Notes under the pieces: model-generated
What the model was told of the DNA's origin: nothing
Seen by the model: the letters and a program-made list of their open reading frames with translations, nothing else
The model's database searches: none
In this document: one piece after another, positions 1 through 9,515 of the stretch
Numbering within the stretch: the first letter of the stretch is position 1
Layout of the letters: the number at the start of each line of letters is the position of its first letter
Source of the DNA: Gleimia hominis
GTDB taxonomy: Bacteria; Actinomycetota; Actinomycetes; Actinomycetales; Actinomycetaceae
NCBI RefSeq assembly: GCF_002871945.2
Contig: NZ_CP126963.1
Span: 2,100,055-2,164,054, forward strand
DNA length: 64,000 nt
Direction of reading: 5' to 3'
Translations under genes and position numbers: made by a program

Positions 1-966
1 TATACAGCTCCCAATCCCTATTCAGAAGCGAAAACTGCGGCCAAACAGCGTTGAGATAAGGAGTAGTGGGGGAGCGTAGGTGGTCGGCAAGCGGCGTGTG
101 GTTGGCAAGCCGCGTCTAGATAACAAGCGGTGAGCGGATTCAGGCGGTCGGAAAACCGCAACGATACCAAACGGGCATGAAGCCTATCCGGGATTGTTAC
201 GAACGCAAACATATGGGTTGTTCTGAATGTGAACACCACCCATAGTGAGCGGTCAACCGCAATGCTGAAAAGTAAATGCGCTAACACAATTCTTTGCGCA
301 CTAACGAGCATTTTTAAAGAATCTATGCCCAGCTTCAAGAAATGTCTCGCAATTAATCCTAAATAGCGCTATGGTGCTGTCCATAATATTAGCCACGGTA
401 TAACGTTAGGAGGCGGTGAATGCAGCACCAATATGCAAACCTGGGAATTTGCTGAAAAACCCGGGTTAATGCACTCAAGTAGGGTGTGATGTGGCTCGCC
501 AATATGGTAACTTAGAGCCAGCGAATGGAAATCTTTTCTCAAAAGCGAACGCTCTTGTGGGGTGGGAAGTGCTGAGAAAAGCAGCTCTGTTCGGCGTCAT
601 TGATGCGTAATGTTAGTGGTGCTAAAACTCGGAACATAACGTTGCGTAAAATGATCTACTATAAGCAAATAGAAAGAATGTACGAGGCCTATTTGGTAGA
701 AAGAAAGTGATTGCGAATTTGTGAAGTGATCTTTAATATCCGGTAAACATTTGGAAACATCTGGTTACTGGCAAAAGAATTTTTAGGGCAGCTTTGAAAG
801 CCGTATTAGAGAAACTACAGACGCAAGACTGGGAATCTTTCGCTCCACTTCTTCATAACAGGCCGCTAACATTCGATCGGTTCAAATAACACAAGTTGGC
901 CCGTGACTGTAAGGTAAGCCTCTAGGTCACGTGACGTACTAGAATGCAGGAGCTATCAAATCGACC
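1..966. other. Non-coding stretch, no supported gene
   Basis: No convincing gene was found here. One open frame on the minus strand (18-338) has no recognisable domain and its second half is built from repeated GGCAAGC-type sequence, so I do not call it. From about 340 onward the sequence is clearly more AT-rich than the genes that follow. There is no tRNA T-loop signature and no copy of the GGTACC-type motif that is common in the rest of the window, so this stretch may be accessory or decayed DNA. Confidence 0.4.
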
Positions 967-1593
967 ATGATACAAAAACAGGCGTTTTCGCAAGAGCTGC
1001 TACTGCTAACGCTTTGCTACATCTACGCAAATGGCGTTAACTCTGACGAGCTCGCATCATCTTCAAACAAGTTCGACGGAGAAGAGCTCACTAAAGTTCT
1101 GAAACGTCTGAGGGTAAACGACGCCGAAGAGATAGCCGGCAAAATCACCGAACGTGCTAACCGCTCCTACGCGATGATCCAAACCGAAGGTGGAAAACTC
1201 TCCGTAACGCGTTACGATGCCGTCCGTCGACTAGTCCTGCGCGACCTGCGGCTACAATCTGCCAAAGGAAAACAACTGTGGCCACCAACGTCGCAGACGA
1301 TCATCGCTCGTCTAGGCGGGCGCTGGTCGCTAGCGCTCGAGCAAGTCGGTTTAGACGCAGGCTCCGACGGAAAACTCGGCCGTGCAAACGTCACATTCTC
1401 ACCAGAAGACCGCGTCAAGGCTCTTAGAACCTTCATCAATGAATGCGAAGAACAGAATCAGGTAGCCTCCTACGCGGCCTACACCGAGTGGGCCCGAGAA
1501 TCCGATAACCGGGTACCATCAGGCGCATCCATGCGCCAAATCTATGGCACGTGGAAACACGCGCTAGAGGTAGCTTACGGAGAAAACGAGTAA
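967..1593 (+). CDS. Putative DNA-binding protein with homing-endonuclease-associated (HNH) repeats
   Basis: This 208-residue protein carries two copies of a short repeat, around residues 107-131 (TSQTIIARLGGRWSLALEQV) and 183-204 (PSGASMRQIYGTWKHALEVA). The pattern P-S...I...G-W..AL...G is that of the homing-endonuclease-associated repeat, a small DNA-binding unit found near HNH nucleases and in stand-alone actinobacterial proteins. The N-terminal half (1-100) is helical-looking and I do not recognise it. No HNH or LAGLIDADG catalytic motif is visible, so this is a DNA-binding protein at most. It stands alone, tail to tail with the S4 protein gene. The start has no clear ribosome binding site. 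Confidence 0.6.
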   Translation: MIQKQAFSQELLLLTLCYIYANGVNSDELASSSNKFDGEELTKVLKRLRVNDAEEIAGKITERANRSYAMIQTEGGKLSVTRYDAVRRLVLRDLRLQSAKGKQLWPPTSQTIIARLGGRWSLALEQVGLDAGSDGKLGRANVTFSPEDRVKALRTFINECEEQNQVASYAAYTEWARESDNRVPSGASMRQIYGTWKHALEVAYGENE

Positions 1594-1609
1594 AACCACT
1601 CCGGGAACG

Positions 1610-2002
1610 CTAGCGGAACCTTCCCTCATTAGTGTCCCGACCACGCAGAGCGTCAAGCTGACGACGTTCCCGCTTCGTCGGACGTCCACTACCCGGTAAC
1701 CTACGCACAGGCATAAACAACCGCATCGGCTCCGGTCGCGGCTCTGAGTGATCCGCGTAAGCCTGCACCGCCAACGGAGCTCCCACTCGGGTTTTTAGTA
1801 CCTGAAGAACCTCAAGAACCCGGTCAAATCCCTGAACGCGGTACGTCACGGTATCACCCACCGCAACCTTCTGGCTCGGTTTAGCGGTCTTGCCATTGAC
1901 TTTAACGTGTCCCGCACGGCACTCGGCAGAGGCCTTAGATCTAGACTTGACCTGGCGCACACTCCACAGCCACGTATCTACTCTCGCGGTATCATCGCTC
2001 AT
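1610..2002 (-). CDS. S4-domain RNA-binding protein (Hsp15/RqcP-like)
   Basis: The 130-residue protein has an S4 RNA-binding domain over residues 7-60 (RVDTWLWSVRQVKSRSKASA, then AGHVKVNGKTAKPSQKVAVG) followed by a basic tail. Length and order match the Hsp15/YlmH/RqcP group of small S4 proteins that bind 50S subunits carrying stalled peptidyl-tRNA or otherwise bind rRNA. Which of these roles it plays cannot be read from sequence. The C-terminal tail (GSGRPTKRERRQLDALRGRD) is typical of Hsp15-like members. It is divergent from the transporter gene that follows, with about 50 bp between them. Confidence 0.8.
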   Translation of the reverse strand: MSDDTARVDTWLWSVRQVKSRSKASAECRAGHVKVNGKTAKPSQKVAVGDTVTYRVQGFDRVLEVLQVLKTRVGAPLAVQAYADHSEPRPEPMRLFMPVRRLPGSGRPTKRERRQLDALRGRDTNEGRFR

Positions 2003-2054
2003 AGCGCAATGCTACCCGCGCAATCGTAGCCGTAACCACCGCGAGGGAGAAATA

Positions 2055-3626
2055 TTGTTTCAACTACTTACCGAGCACCCGCTGCTCACGTTCTTTCTGG
2101 TTGTCGCACTTGGCGCCACGTTGGGGCAAGTGCGGTTTGGGCCGCTTCGGTTTGGGGCCGCGGGAGCACTTTTTGTGGGTCTCGCACTGTCGGCTGCACA
2201 TCCCGCACTCGGGGAAAACATGGCGCTGCTGCAAAGCATGGGGCTTGCACTATTCGTCTACACCGTAGGAATTTCAGCTGGGTCCACATTCATGTCGCAG
2301 CTTCGCCAGCAAACACCACTTATGGTAGCTGCGGCGCTGGCTTCGATATTAGGTGCGGTAGTTGCGGTCTTAGTGGCTCTCAGCCTGAATGTGCCATTTG
2401 ATTTAACTGCAGGGCTCTACACCGGAGCGTTGACCGCCGCGCCCGCGTTAGACACGGCATTACAACTAACTGACACAGCCGCTCCCAGCGCCGGATACGC
2501 AGTTGGGTACCCCTTCGGAGTCCTCGTCGGACTCATAGCAGTCAGCATGGTAGCTGTAGCTAAGTGGAAAGGTGAAAAAGACACCCCCTCAATGGCTGGG
2601 ACTAGGCTGGAAGCGCGTACGGCACACGTCAAACAACAGGTCAACGTCCGCGATGTTAACGCGTGGAAACAAGGCAGAGTGCGCATGTCATACCTGCGTC
2701 GCGCGGACCGCACGCGCGTCGTCGTCCCAGGGGAAGATCTGCTACCTGACGATAAAATCGTTATTGTAGGCCCGCCTCAAGCAGTGGAAGCTGCAATACG
2801 GGAAGTGGGGGAAGAGGCGGCGCAGCACCTGGCTGACGACCGGCGCCATGTTGACTTTGAACGCATCACCGTTTCAAACCCCGACGTTGCCGGTAGGTCC
2901 ATTGCTCACTTAAACTTGCCCGTAAAATTTGGGGCGGTTATCACAAGGGTACGTAGAGGTGACTTGGAAATACTTGCTACCGATGAGCTCCAACTACAGC
3001 CCGGAGACCAGGTTTCAGTGGCGGTACCTAGCGCAGAATTACGGGCCGTGTCCGCTTATCTAGGGGACTCGGAAAAACGAGTTAGTGAGGTGGATGCGCT
3101 AGCTTTAGGCCTCGGACTTGTCTTAGGGATGTTCCTAGGCCTGGTGACATTCCCGATGCCCGGTGGGGGTACTTTCAGTCTGGGGGCCGCTGCGGGTCCA
3201 CTAATCGTTGGGATGGTGCTCGGCGGTTTACGCCGCACCGGGGTGCTGGTGTGGTCCATGCCGGAAGCGGCGAATCTGACCATCCGTCAGCTAGGACTAC
3301 TGTTCTTCTTAGGAGCCCTAGGGCTTGGAGCTGGGTCAGAATTCTGGGGTATCCTCACCAGCCCCTTGGGGTGGCGGGCCGTGCTCCTGGCGGTCGTAAC
3401 CGTAGCGGCTTCATTGATCCTGATCGTATTCGCCGGGTGGTTCCTAAAGCTTTCAGCGCCGCGCACGGCTGGGGCGGTAGCAGGGTTCCTTGGCCAGCCC
3501 GCCGTGTACCAAGAAGCGAGTGCCAAAGTTTCGGACGAACGCGTTGAAGCTGCGTACGCTGGTTTGTTCGCGTTTTCTATAATCACGAAAATCCTGCTCG
3601 TCCCCGCCATGGCGATACCGTTCTAA
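2055..3626 (+). CDS. AspT/YidE/YbjL-type transporter with two RCK_C (TrkA-C) domains
   Basis: About 523 residues. Five or so membrane segments in the N-terminal 170 residues are followed by two cytoplasmic TrkA-C domains (about 200-370; ends of the second near VSAYLGDSEKRVSEVDALAL) and a second membrane half of equal size. This duplicated AspT_dup layout belongs to the aspartate:alanine exchanger family of inner-membrane antiporters; the substrate is unknown. The frame is open further upstream to 1890, but that extension overlaps the divergent S4 gene and lacks a signal. I place the start at the TTG at 2055, preceded by GAGGGAG with good spacing. A 20-bp tandem repeat begins six bases after the stop. 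Confidence 0.8.
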   Translation: MFQLLTEHPLLTFFLVVALGATLGQVRFGPLRFGAAGALFVGLALSAAHPALGENMALLQSMGLALFVYTVGISAGSTFMSQLRQQTPLMVAAALASILGAVVAVLVALSLNVPFDLTAGLYTGALTAAPALDTALQLTDTAAPSAGYAVGYPFGVLVGLIAVSMVAVAKWKGEKDTPSMAGTRLEARTAHVKQQVNVRDVNAWKQGRVRMSYLRRADRTRVVVPGEDLLPDDKIVIVGPPQAVEAAIREVGEEAAQHLADDRRHVDFERITVSNPDVAGRSIAHLNLPVKFGAVITRVRRGDLEILATDELQLQPGDQVSVAVPSAELRAVSAYLGDSEKRVSEVDALALGLGLVLGMFLGLVTFPMPGGGTFSLGAAAGPLIVGMVLGGLRRTGVLVWSMPEAANLTIRQLGLLFFLGALGLGAGSEFWGILTSPLGWRAVLLAVVTVAASLILIVFAGWFLKLSAPRTAGAVAGFLGQPAVYQEASAKVSDERVEAAYAGLFAFSIITKILLVPAMAIPF

Positions 3627-3632
3627 ACAGCG

Positions 3633-3732
3633 CCTCGCACGTCGAAACAGTTCCTCGCACGTCGAAACAGTTCCTCGCACGTCTAAACGCTTCCTTGCAC
3701 GTCGAAACAGTTCCTTGCACGTCTAGACGGTT
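3633..3732. repeat. Five tandem copies of a 20-bp repeat after the transporter stop codon
   Basis: The unit CCTCGCACGTCGAAACAGTT is repeated five times with period 20 and a few substitutions (CCTTGCACGT and CTAAACGC variants). It starts only six bases beyond the transporter stop codon. It encodes nothing obvious. The copies are contiguous, with no variable spacers, so this is a minisatellite and not a CRISPR. Confidence 0.9.
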
Positions 3733-3853
3733 TCCCCTTCCTTGCCAAGGTGCCCGCGGGCAATCGCATAGTCTTCGCGCGAGGGTACCTGGGCGTGGTG
3801 GGGTGTTTTTGGGTGGGGGTACCTAGGGCACTCGGGGTGTTAAGCAACGGGCG

Positions 3854-5143
3854 CTAGGCAGCTTCCCAGTAGCTACGCAATCCGCGCGACAGGTAGTGAA
3901 GATCTGCCAGATGACACATTTCTCTAGCGGAATGCATAGAAAGAATTGGGATCCCAACATCCACAGTCGTTATCCCCAGCCGAGTAGCGGTAATGGGGCC
4001 TATGGTGGAGCCGCACGGAATCGCGTTATTAGAAACAAAAGCCTGCGAAGGTACCTCGGCACTCGCGCACGCACGGTTCCACAAAGCACTCCCCACCGCA
4101 TCTGTGGCGTAACGCTGATTCGCATTAAGCTTCAGCACAGGGCCTTTACCCAAGATTGGATGCGTTTGAGGATCATGATACTCCGAGTAGTTAGGATGTA
4201 CCCCATGTGAAGCATCTGCACTAACACACGAAGAGCGGGCAATCATCTGCTGATAATACTGTGTGGAGTCGTCAAAAAGCGATGCCAACCTCCGCAAAGT
4301 ACCCTCAAGAATTGGGCCAGCAGCACCCGAACGTGAGGCCGAACCAATTTCCTCATGATCAAAAGCAACAAAAACACAAATGTCTTCGTGCCGTGACATA
4401 TCCAAATCAAGGAACGCCACCAAAGCAGGGTGAACAGAACTGAGATTGTCCAACCGACCTGAAGCCAAAAACTGTTTATCGTTACCGAACCGCTCAGGTT
4501 TCTGAGTCACATACGCAACTAAATCGTGCCCCAGAATTTGTTTTTGAGATCCCAAACCTGCCTGGTCAGCTACATAGTCTAAGAAATTCAGATCCTTATC
4601 GAGAGTCCAAACAGGATGCAGGTGCCGTTGATTGTCTAACTTCAACCCATTGGTATTAACGCCCCGGTCAAGATGTATCGCCAATTGAGGAATGCGCGCC
4701 ACCGCATCGGTGCGAACCAGAACCTGGGTACCCTCATCAGAAACAACCCGGCCGGCAAACCCTAGCTCACGATCAAGCCAAGAGTTAGTAAGCATCCCGC
4801 CGTAAACCTCGACGTCAATCTGCCCCCATCCGTCAGTAGTTACAGAAGACCCCGACGGTTTCACTTTAAAAGTGGGGGAGTCAGTGTGTGAGCCAACGAT
4901 TCTGAAACCCTGAGGTTTCTTGGTTGTATCCGGAATCTGCCATGCCAATACTGCGCCGTCGCGGGAAAATACGTAACTACCGGGCTCGGACTGCCACGAT
5001 TCAACTTCAGTTACCTCAGTGAAACCACCTTGTTTGAAACGATTAACGAGCGCGTTAGCCGCGTGGTAGGAAGATGGCGAGTCCTCAACAAATCGCGCAA
5101 AATCTGCTGCATTCTTGTCAATAAGGGTTTGATCATTACTCAT
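3854..5143 (-). CDS. apeB: M18 family aminopeptidase
   Basis: 429 residues, the usual length for M18 (aspartyl aminopeptidase/ApeB) enzymes, which remove N-terminal residues from peptides in the cytoplasm with two metal ions. Visible family motifs are RIVGSHTDSPTFKVKP near residue 82 (metal His86), ASGRLDNLSSVHPALVAF (bridging Asp), VAFDHEEIGSASRSGA (Glu pair) and IPILSMHSAREMCHL near the C terminus (His ligand). The start ATG at 5143 gives MSNDQTLIDKNAADFARFVE, matching the family N terminus. It lies alone between a motif-rich 227-bp spacer and a divergent membrane-protein gene. Confidence 0.93.
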   Translation of the reverse strand: MSNDQTLIDKNAADFARFVEDSPSSYHAANALVNRFKQGGFTEVTEVESWQSEPGSYVFSRDGAVLAWQIPDTTKKPQGFRIVGSHTDSPTFKVKPSGSSVTTDGWGQIDVEVYGGMLTNSWLDRELGFAGRVVSDEGTQVLVRTDAVARIPQLAIHLDRGVNTNGLKLDNQRHLHPVWTLDKDLNFLDYVADQAGLGSQKQILGHDLVAYVTQKPERFGNDKQFLASGRLDNLSSVHPALVAFLDLDMSRHEDICVFVAFDHEEIGSASRSGAAGPILEGTLRRLASLFDDSTQYYQQMIARSSCVSADASHGVHPNYSEYHDPQTHPILGKGPVLKLNANQRYATDAVGSALWNRACASAEVPSQAFVSNNAIPCGSTIGPITATRLGITTVDVGIPILSMHSAREMCHLADLHYLSRGLRSYWEAA

Positions 5144-5439
5144 AACTCCGATCGTACCTTGGCGCTACAGCATAAACGGGTAGTTATAGCCATGCGAAGT
5201 GATGTGGGCGTGGGAATGCGGGGAATAGGTTTCTGAAACCTAGCTTAAGTAGTGCCGTTACTAGAAAATTAGGTTATACGGAAGCTTCCTTCGAAAGCCG
5301 AGACGAGCACTGTCGTTGTGTGACAACGGAGACAATCAGGTCGCCTGAAGTTGGAAGTAGTGCCGAATAGTGTTGGAAGAATCCGCTATCGTAAAAACGG
5401 TGCTTGTTACTACAACTCGTGAGGAGGGCGTTAAGGTAC

Positions 5440-6291
5440 ATGCACGAGTTGTTTAAAATGCTGGTTTTTGGCATGTCGCAAGTGGATGCAACGATACTGC
5501 TGGTCATAGTTGCGGGTATGCATGCGAATGCATCAAATGGAAAGCTACATTTCTTGGCTTGGGGAATGGTCCCAGCCACTGCTTTTGTGATGCTCAGTTT
5601 GCGTGCCGTACTCATAGCTGGGCATTTGAACATTTCTGCTGAAAGTGACGAAACCCCAGTCTGGGTGGGGTTTTTAGAGGCGGGGGTATTTGCATTTTTG
5701 ATGGTCGCGACGCTTATTTTACTGAGGTACCCGGGCAGAACCATTCGTAGACTCGTACGCGTAAGCAGCGATTTTGAGGGCCAAAGTGGCGGGGGTACCT
5801 GCGGGTCGGAGCAGACCCACGCTCAAGGTACCCCCATCCACAGCGGCACAGAAGTGGGTGAAAGCGGTGACGAAGCAACAAGTGCCAACGCAACCAAAAC
5901 CTCAGGAATTCTTAAAGACATAGTGGGTAGTGCAGTTACCGCGATTGGACGAGCTGTCACCAATTCAACGTGGGTATCCCCGCTGGCATGCTTGCTGGTC
6001 GCGTGCATCCTAGTCGTGGACCCATCCTTCTTAGCCGCCACAGCATCGCTCTCCACGCAGACGTTTTTCATGAGCATCCTGGGAGCTCTCGTTTTCGGTG
6101 CGTGTGTAAACCTGCCCGCGCTAGTAACCTCAGTGCTGGCGCGAAAAAAGGGATTCAAAGAATCTATGAGCATCATCGCCAGTATCACTTTGAAGCACGC
6201 ACGGCTTTCGGGATGGGCGCTGTGCTTAATAACCGCTTTAGCAACGGCATACGTTGCGGCACATTTTTACGCGACGTGGCTCACCGTCTAA
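5440..6291 (+). CDS. Unknown polytopic membrane protein with an internal hydrophilic linker
   Basis: About 283 residues with three predicted membrane segments in the first 100 residues, a hydrophilic linker of about 100 residues, and three more segments to the C terminus. The first segments (SQVDATILLVIVAGMHANAS, then LHFLAWGMVPATAFVMLSLR) faintly resemble the repeat of TerC-type proteins, where an Asp starts the helix, but this is only an impression. The linker contains two copies of the dispersed GGTACC motif, encoding GGGT and QGTP. The ATG at 5440 follows GAGGAGG at a slightly long 12-base spacing; upstream TTG codons are alternatives. Confidence 0.55.
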   Translation: MHELFKMLVFGMSQVDATILLVIVAGMHANASNGKLHFLAWGMVPATAFVMLSLRAVLIAGHLNISAESDETPVWVGFLEAGVFAFLMVATLILLRYPGRTIRRLVRVSSDFEGQSGGGTCGSEQTHAQGTPIHSGTEVGESGDEATSANATKTSGILKDIVGSAVTAIGRAVTNSTWVSPLACLLVACILVVDPSFLAATASLSTQTFFMSILGALVFGACVNLPALVTSVLARKKGFKESMSIIASITLKHARLSGWALCLITALATAYVAAHFYATWLTV

Positions 6292-6334
6292 GTACCCCCG
6301 ACGGTATTGCCACCCAACTGCGCGGAGTGTAGGT

Positions 6335-6378
6335 GCGATAACAAGGACAGCACCTGCAGGTACCCTCCTTGTTACCGC
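6335..6378. terminator. Stem-loop between convergent genes
   Basis: TAACAAGGA pairs with TCCTTGTTA, and the loop contains the palindrome ACCTGCAGGT followed by a motif copy (GGTACCCTC). It sits between the converging ends of the membrane-protein gene and the GNAT gene. There is no strong T-tract, so the terminator role is inferred from position and stem strength. Confidence 0.4.
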
Positions 6379-6472
6379 GTCATTGCGCGGCCCACTGTTA
6401 TTAGGTTGTGTGCCACTGATGTGAGGTTATGTGAAAGAGAACTGACGGGGCTGTGAGAGGTTTGCCGAGTTG

Positions 6473-6904
6473 CTATGCGCGATACCGGTAAACGTTGGTT
6501 TCGCGTAACTCAAATCCGCACCGTTTGTAAAGCCGGTTAGCGGCTTCACGGGTAGGGCGTGACGTCAGGTCGATCGTCCGGCACTGGCTTTCTTCCGCTT
6601 CCTTAATCGCCGCTTCGACCAGCCCCTGACCTGCGCCTTTGCCACGCGTGGAATCTAAGACAACTACATCTTCGATCCAGGCTCGCCTACCGGTGGGAAT
6701 GTCGAATATTACGAGAGTTAACATCCCCTCAATATTTCCAGTGTCGGGTGAGCGGTAGACAAGAAAATGGACGCACTCTTGATCTAGGAAACGCTTGAGT
6801 CCGTCCGCTTCCAGTGGTTTTGATGAGCGTGAAAGCTGGGGGATCAAACGATCCATCGCTTGTTTTAGCTCGTCGGTCGGTGTTTTGATTCGCTCAATGG
6901 GCAT
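6473..6904 (-). CDS. GNAT family N-acetyltransferase
   Basis: The 143-residue protein has the GNAT core: a beta-strand pair with GMLTLVIFDIPTGRRAWIED, the acetyl-CoA pyrophosphate-binding motif A (VVVLDSTRGKGAGQGLVEAA, R/Q-x-x-G-x-G/A pattern) around residues 80-100, and the C-terminal ANRLYKRCGFELRETNVYRY. It should transfer an acetyl group from acetyl-CoA to an amine; the substrate cannot be told. The ATG at 6904 is preceded on the minus strand by AGGGGGGTACAT, so the dispersed motif overlaps its likely ribosome binding site. It is divergent from thrC. Confidence 0.88.
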   Translation of the reverse strand: MPIERIKTPTDELKQAMDRLIPQLSRSSKPLEADGLKRFLDQECVHFLVYRSPDTGNIEGMLTLVIFDIPTGRRAWIEDVVVLDSTRGKGAGQGLVEAAIKEAEESQCRTIDLTSRPTREAANRLYKRCGFELRETNVYRYRA

Positions 6905-7054
6905 ATGTACCCCCCTTAATGGACGACTAATTCCACCTCAGTGTACGCGTTAAGCAGTTAATAGTGTGCGAATAAACCTGTTCTCAACCCAAATTATGTG
7001 GTTTTCAAGGAAAAACACTTGGGGGATGCCGGTTTGTTTCTAGCGTTGGCTCGC

Positions 7055-7092
7055 GGGGGTACCGCAATCACCCTTGTTTGCTAAGTACCCTC
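7055..7092. repeat. Inverted pair of the GGGGGTAC motif upstream of thrC
   Basis: GGGGGTACC at 7055 and its reverse form AAGTACCCTC ending at 7092 face each other across about 20 bases and could form a stem with one mismatch. The pair lies about 35 bp upstream of the thrC start in a divergent promoter region, so it is less likely to be a terminator than the pairs in convergent regions. Confidence 0.55.
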
Positions 7093-7126
7093 ATGCTACT
7101 TTTTTGCAAAACTGTAGGCTTAAGCC

Positions 7127-8560
7127 ATGAGATACCGTTCTACCCGTGGTGAACCCCAGGACCCTTCTTTGTCGTTTACGGAAATACTGTTGGCTGGTCT
7201 TGCGCCCGACGGCGGCCTTTACATGCCGGAGCACTACCCGCATCTGTCAGAAGAAGACCTTCTTGCGTTGAAAACGGTTTTTGAACGCAGGGGGTACCCG
7301 GGTCTGGCTTGTGCAGTAATGTCGTTGTACATTGACGATATTCCACATGAGGCACTGCAGCGTCTATGCGTAAGGGCGTACTCGGAAGCGAAGTTTTCGA
7401 CGGCAAAAGTGGCTCCGGTGTCGAAAATTGATGAGGGTACCTGGATGCTCCACCTGTCGAACGGTCCAACTGCAGCGTTCAAAGACATGGCAATGCAGAT
7501 GCTGGGCCAGTTATTTGAGTACGTGCTGGCAGCAAACGAGACTGAGCTAAATATCCTTGGTGCTACCTCGGGTGACACGGGGTCTTCAGCTGAATACGCC
7601 ATGCTTGGGAAGAAAAATATCCGTGTTTTTATGCTCACCCCTGCTGGGAGAATGACGCCTTTTCAACAAGCGCAAATGTTTGGAATCGACGACCCGAGAA
7701 TCATAAATGTGTCTTTAGATGGTGTTTTTGATGATTGTCAGGATGTAGTTAAAGCGGTATCGGCGGATGCGCGGTTCAAACGCAGATACTCGATTGGTGC
7801 TGTGAACTCGATTAACTGGGCTCGGCTTCTCGCACAAGTGGTTTACTACGTTGCTGCGTGGATTCAGGTTAGCGGCGACCCTAAGCAGCCGGTGTCTTTT
7901 TCTGTCCCCACGGGCAATTTTGGTGATGTCTGTGCCGGTCATGTGGCGCGAAGCATGGGGGTACCTATTGAAAAACTCGTGGTGGCAACTAACGAAAATG
8001 ATGTGCTGGACGAGTTTTTCCGCACTGGAGTGTACCGGGTACGTTCATCCGCAGAGACTTTAGAGACGTCTAGTCCCTCAATGGACATTTCCAAGGCGTC
8101 GAACTTTGAGCGTTTCGTGTTCGATCTGCTTGGGCGCGATACTGGCCAGGTTCGGGAACTGTTTGGAAGCCAGTTGAACACTAGGGGGTACTTCGATTTG
8201 TCTGCCCACGAGGCTGTGGAGCGTGCGCGGGAGGAGTTTGGTTTCTACTCGGGTTCCTCCACGCATGCTGATCGGCTGAGGGGGATCGCGGAGGTGCATC
8301 GCCAGCATGGGGTACTTATGGACCCTCACACGGCGGACGCTTGGAACGTCAGCAGGAAGCACCTCGGTGAGGAACCAATGATTGTGCTAGAAACCGCCTT
8401 ACCCGTGAAGTTCGCGGACACCATTGAGCAAGCCGTTGGATTCACCCCAAAGGTACCCCGTCGATTTGTCGGTATTGAAAAAGCGCCGCGACACGTGACT
8501 CACCTGCCGAAAAGTGTTGATTCTGTGAAGAATCTGATTCGGAAGATAGTCGACGTGTAG
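7127..8560 (+). CDS. thrC: Threonine synthase
   Basis: 477 residues, matching the long fungal/proteobacterial-type threonine synthase. The enzyme converts O-phosphohomoserine to threonine with pyridoxal phosphate, the last step of threonine synthesis. Seen: the N terminus MRYRSTRGE with PSLSFTEILLAGLAPDGGLY, the PLP lysine in HLSNGPTAAFKDMAMQMLG (Lys119), LGATSGDTGSSAEYA for phosphate binding, and VPTGNFGDVCAGHVA. It is a single gene here, without hom or thrB next to it. It holds many copies of the dispersed motif (7293, 7435, 7961, 8187, 8310, 8452), for example as GVP and GY codon pairs. Confidence 0.96.
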   Translation: MRYRSTRGEPQDPSLSFTEILLAGLAPDGGLYMPEHYPHLSEEDLLALKTVFERRGYPGLACAVMSLYIDDIPHEALQRLCVRAYSEAKFSTAKVAPVSKIDEGTWMLHLSNGPTAAFKDMAMQMLGQLFEYVLAANETELNILGATSGDTGSSAEYAMLGKKNIRVFMLTPAGRMTPFQQAQMFGIDDPRIINVSLDGVFDDCQDVVKAVSADARFKRRYSIGAVNSINWARLLAQVVYYVAAWIQVSGDPKQPVSFSVPTGNFGDVCAGHVARSMGVPIEKLVVATNENDVLDEFFRTGVYRVRSSAETLETSSPSMDISKASNFERFVFDLLGRDTGQVRELFGSQLNTRGYFDLSAHEAVERAREEFGFYSGSSTHADRLRGIAEVHRQHGVLMDPHTADAWNVSRKHLGEEPMIVLETALPVKFADTIEQAVGFTPKVPRRFVGIEKAPRHVTHLPKSVDSVKNLIRKIVDV

Positions 8561-8668
8561 CGGCGCCCCTAAGCGATAACTTCGCTAACTCGTCTGACCT
8601 CGAAGGTCACCTTGCTAGTTTGCCCGGCCTGTAGCGGGCACGTCGCTCGCCTTTCGGGCGCGTAGCGG
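8561..8668. terminator. Hairpin-rich spacer between convergent thrC and wrbA
   Basis: This 108-bp spacer between two converging genes holds several small GC stems, among them TGACC-TCGAA-GGTCA and GCCCG/CGGGC. No T-run follows, so factor-independent termination is a guess based on location. Confidence 0.3.
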
Positions 8669-9268
8669 TTACTGTGCGAGTTTGTTGGCGACCTTAAGAA
8701 CTCGTTTGGCCATGTGCTTGAGAGCTGCCTTCGTGGACTCTGGCAGATCTTTGTCGTTGTTGACTCCGGTAACGTGCCCCACGCCGTACGGGTTTCCATC
8801 GGTGAACTTGAGCGGATCCGTGTACCCTGGTGCCACAATGTAGCCGCCCATGTGAATAATGCTTTGGTACATTTTCATCAGGGTGGTTTCTTGGCCTCCG
8901 TGCAGCGTGCTCGATGAGGTAAATGCTGCGTACACCTTGTCCGCCAGCTTTCCCTCTGCCCACAAGCCGCCGAGCGTATCCAAGAAAGATTGGAACTGGC
9001 CGGTCACGTTTGAGAACCGGGTGGGGGAGCCGAAGATTACCGCGTCTGCCCACTCTATGTCCTCTCCGGATGCGGGTGGGAGATCCTTGGTGGCGTTGTA
9101 GTTCGCCGTCCACGCTGGGTTGTTGGCAAATACCTCGGGGTCCACTGTTTCTTTAATGTGCCGCACGCGTACGTCCGCACCGGCTTCTTTCGCGGCTTCT
9201 TCCACGATTTTAGCCATTTTGGTGCCATGTCCTGTTGCTGAGTAGTAAATAACTGCAAGTTTCGTCAT
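8669..9268 (-). CDS. wrbA: WrbA-type NAD(P)H:quinone oxidoreductase (flavodoxin fold)
   Basis: The 199-residue protein has the WrbA signature: the FMN phosphate loop YYSATGHGTKMA at residues 9-20, ADAVIFGSPTRFSNVTGQFQ, and FTSSSTLHGGQETTL for the isoalloxazine and quinone site. WrbA reduces quinones with two electrons from NAD(P)H and so protects against redox cycling. Its length matches the family (about 200). It is convergent with thrC and divergent from dnaK. The ATG at 9268 follows an AAAGG on the minus strand. Confidence 0.93.
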   Translation of the reverse strand: MTKLAVIYYSATGHGTKMAKIVEEAAKEAGADVRVRHIKETVDPEVFANNPAWTANYNATKDLPPASGEDIEWADAVIFGSPTRFSNVTGQFQSFLDTLGGLWAEGKLADKVYAAFTSSSTLHGGQETTLMKMYQSIIHMGGYIVAPGYTDPLKFTDGNPYGVGHVTGVNNDKDLPESTKAALKHMAKRVLKVANKLAQ

Positions 9269-9515
9269 TTTGAATGCCTTTCGTCGGCTCGCTTTTTAGC
9301 GTTGCGTTTTCGTCGATTGCTTTAACGATTGCACGCAAGTTTTCAGTTTGCAACAGGGCCCGGGGCGCTAATTCTCACTAACAACTTGGGAATAAAACTC
9401 GCCTTTTGGTGTTCTAGTTCGCCTGTTTTTCGCTTGAGGGTACCTTTACCGTACGGAAGTGAGGTAATGCACATGAGGTTCGCGGTGGGTTTGGAATATA
9501 AATGAAGGCCCTAAC

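Noticed and set aside
18-338. Minus-strand open frame of 106 codons at the window start
   Set aside because: No recognisable domain, no binding site, and the second half translates locally repeated DNA.
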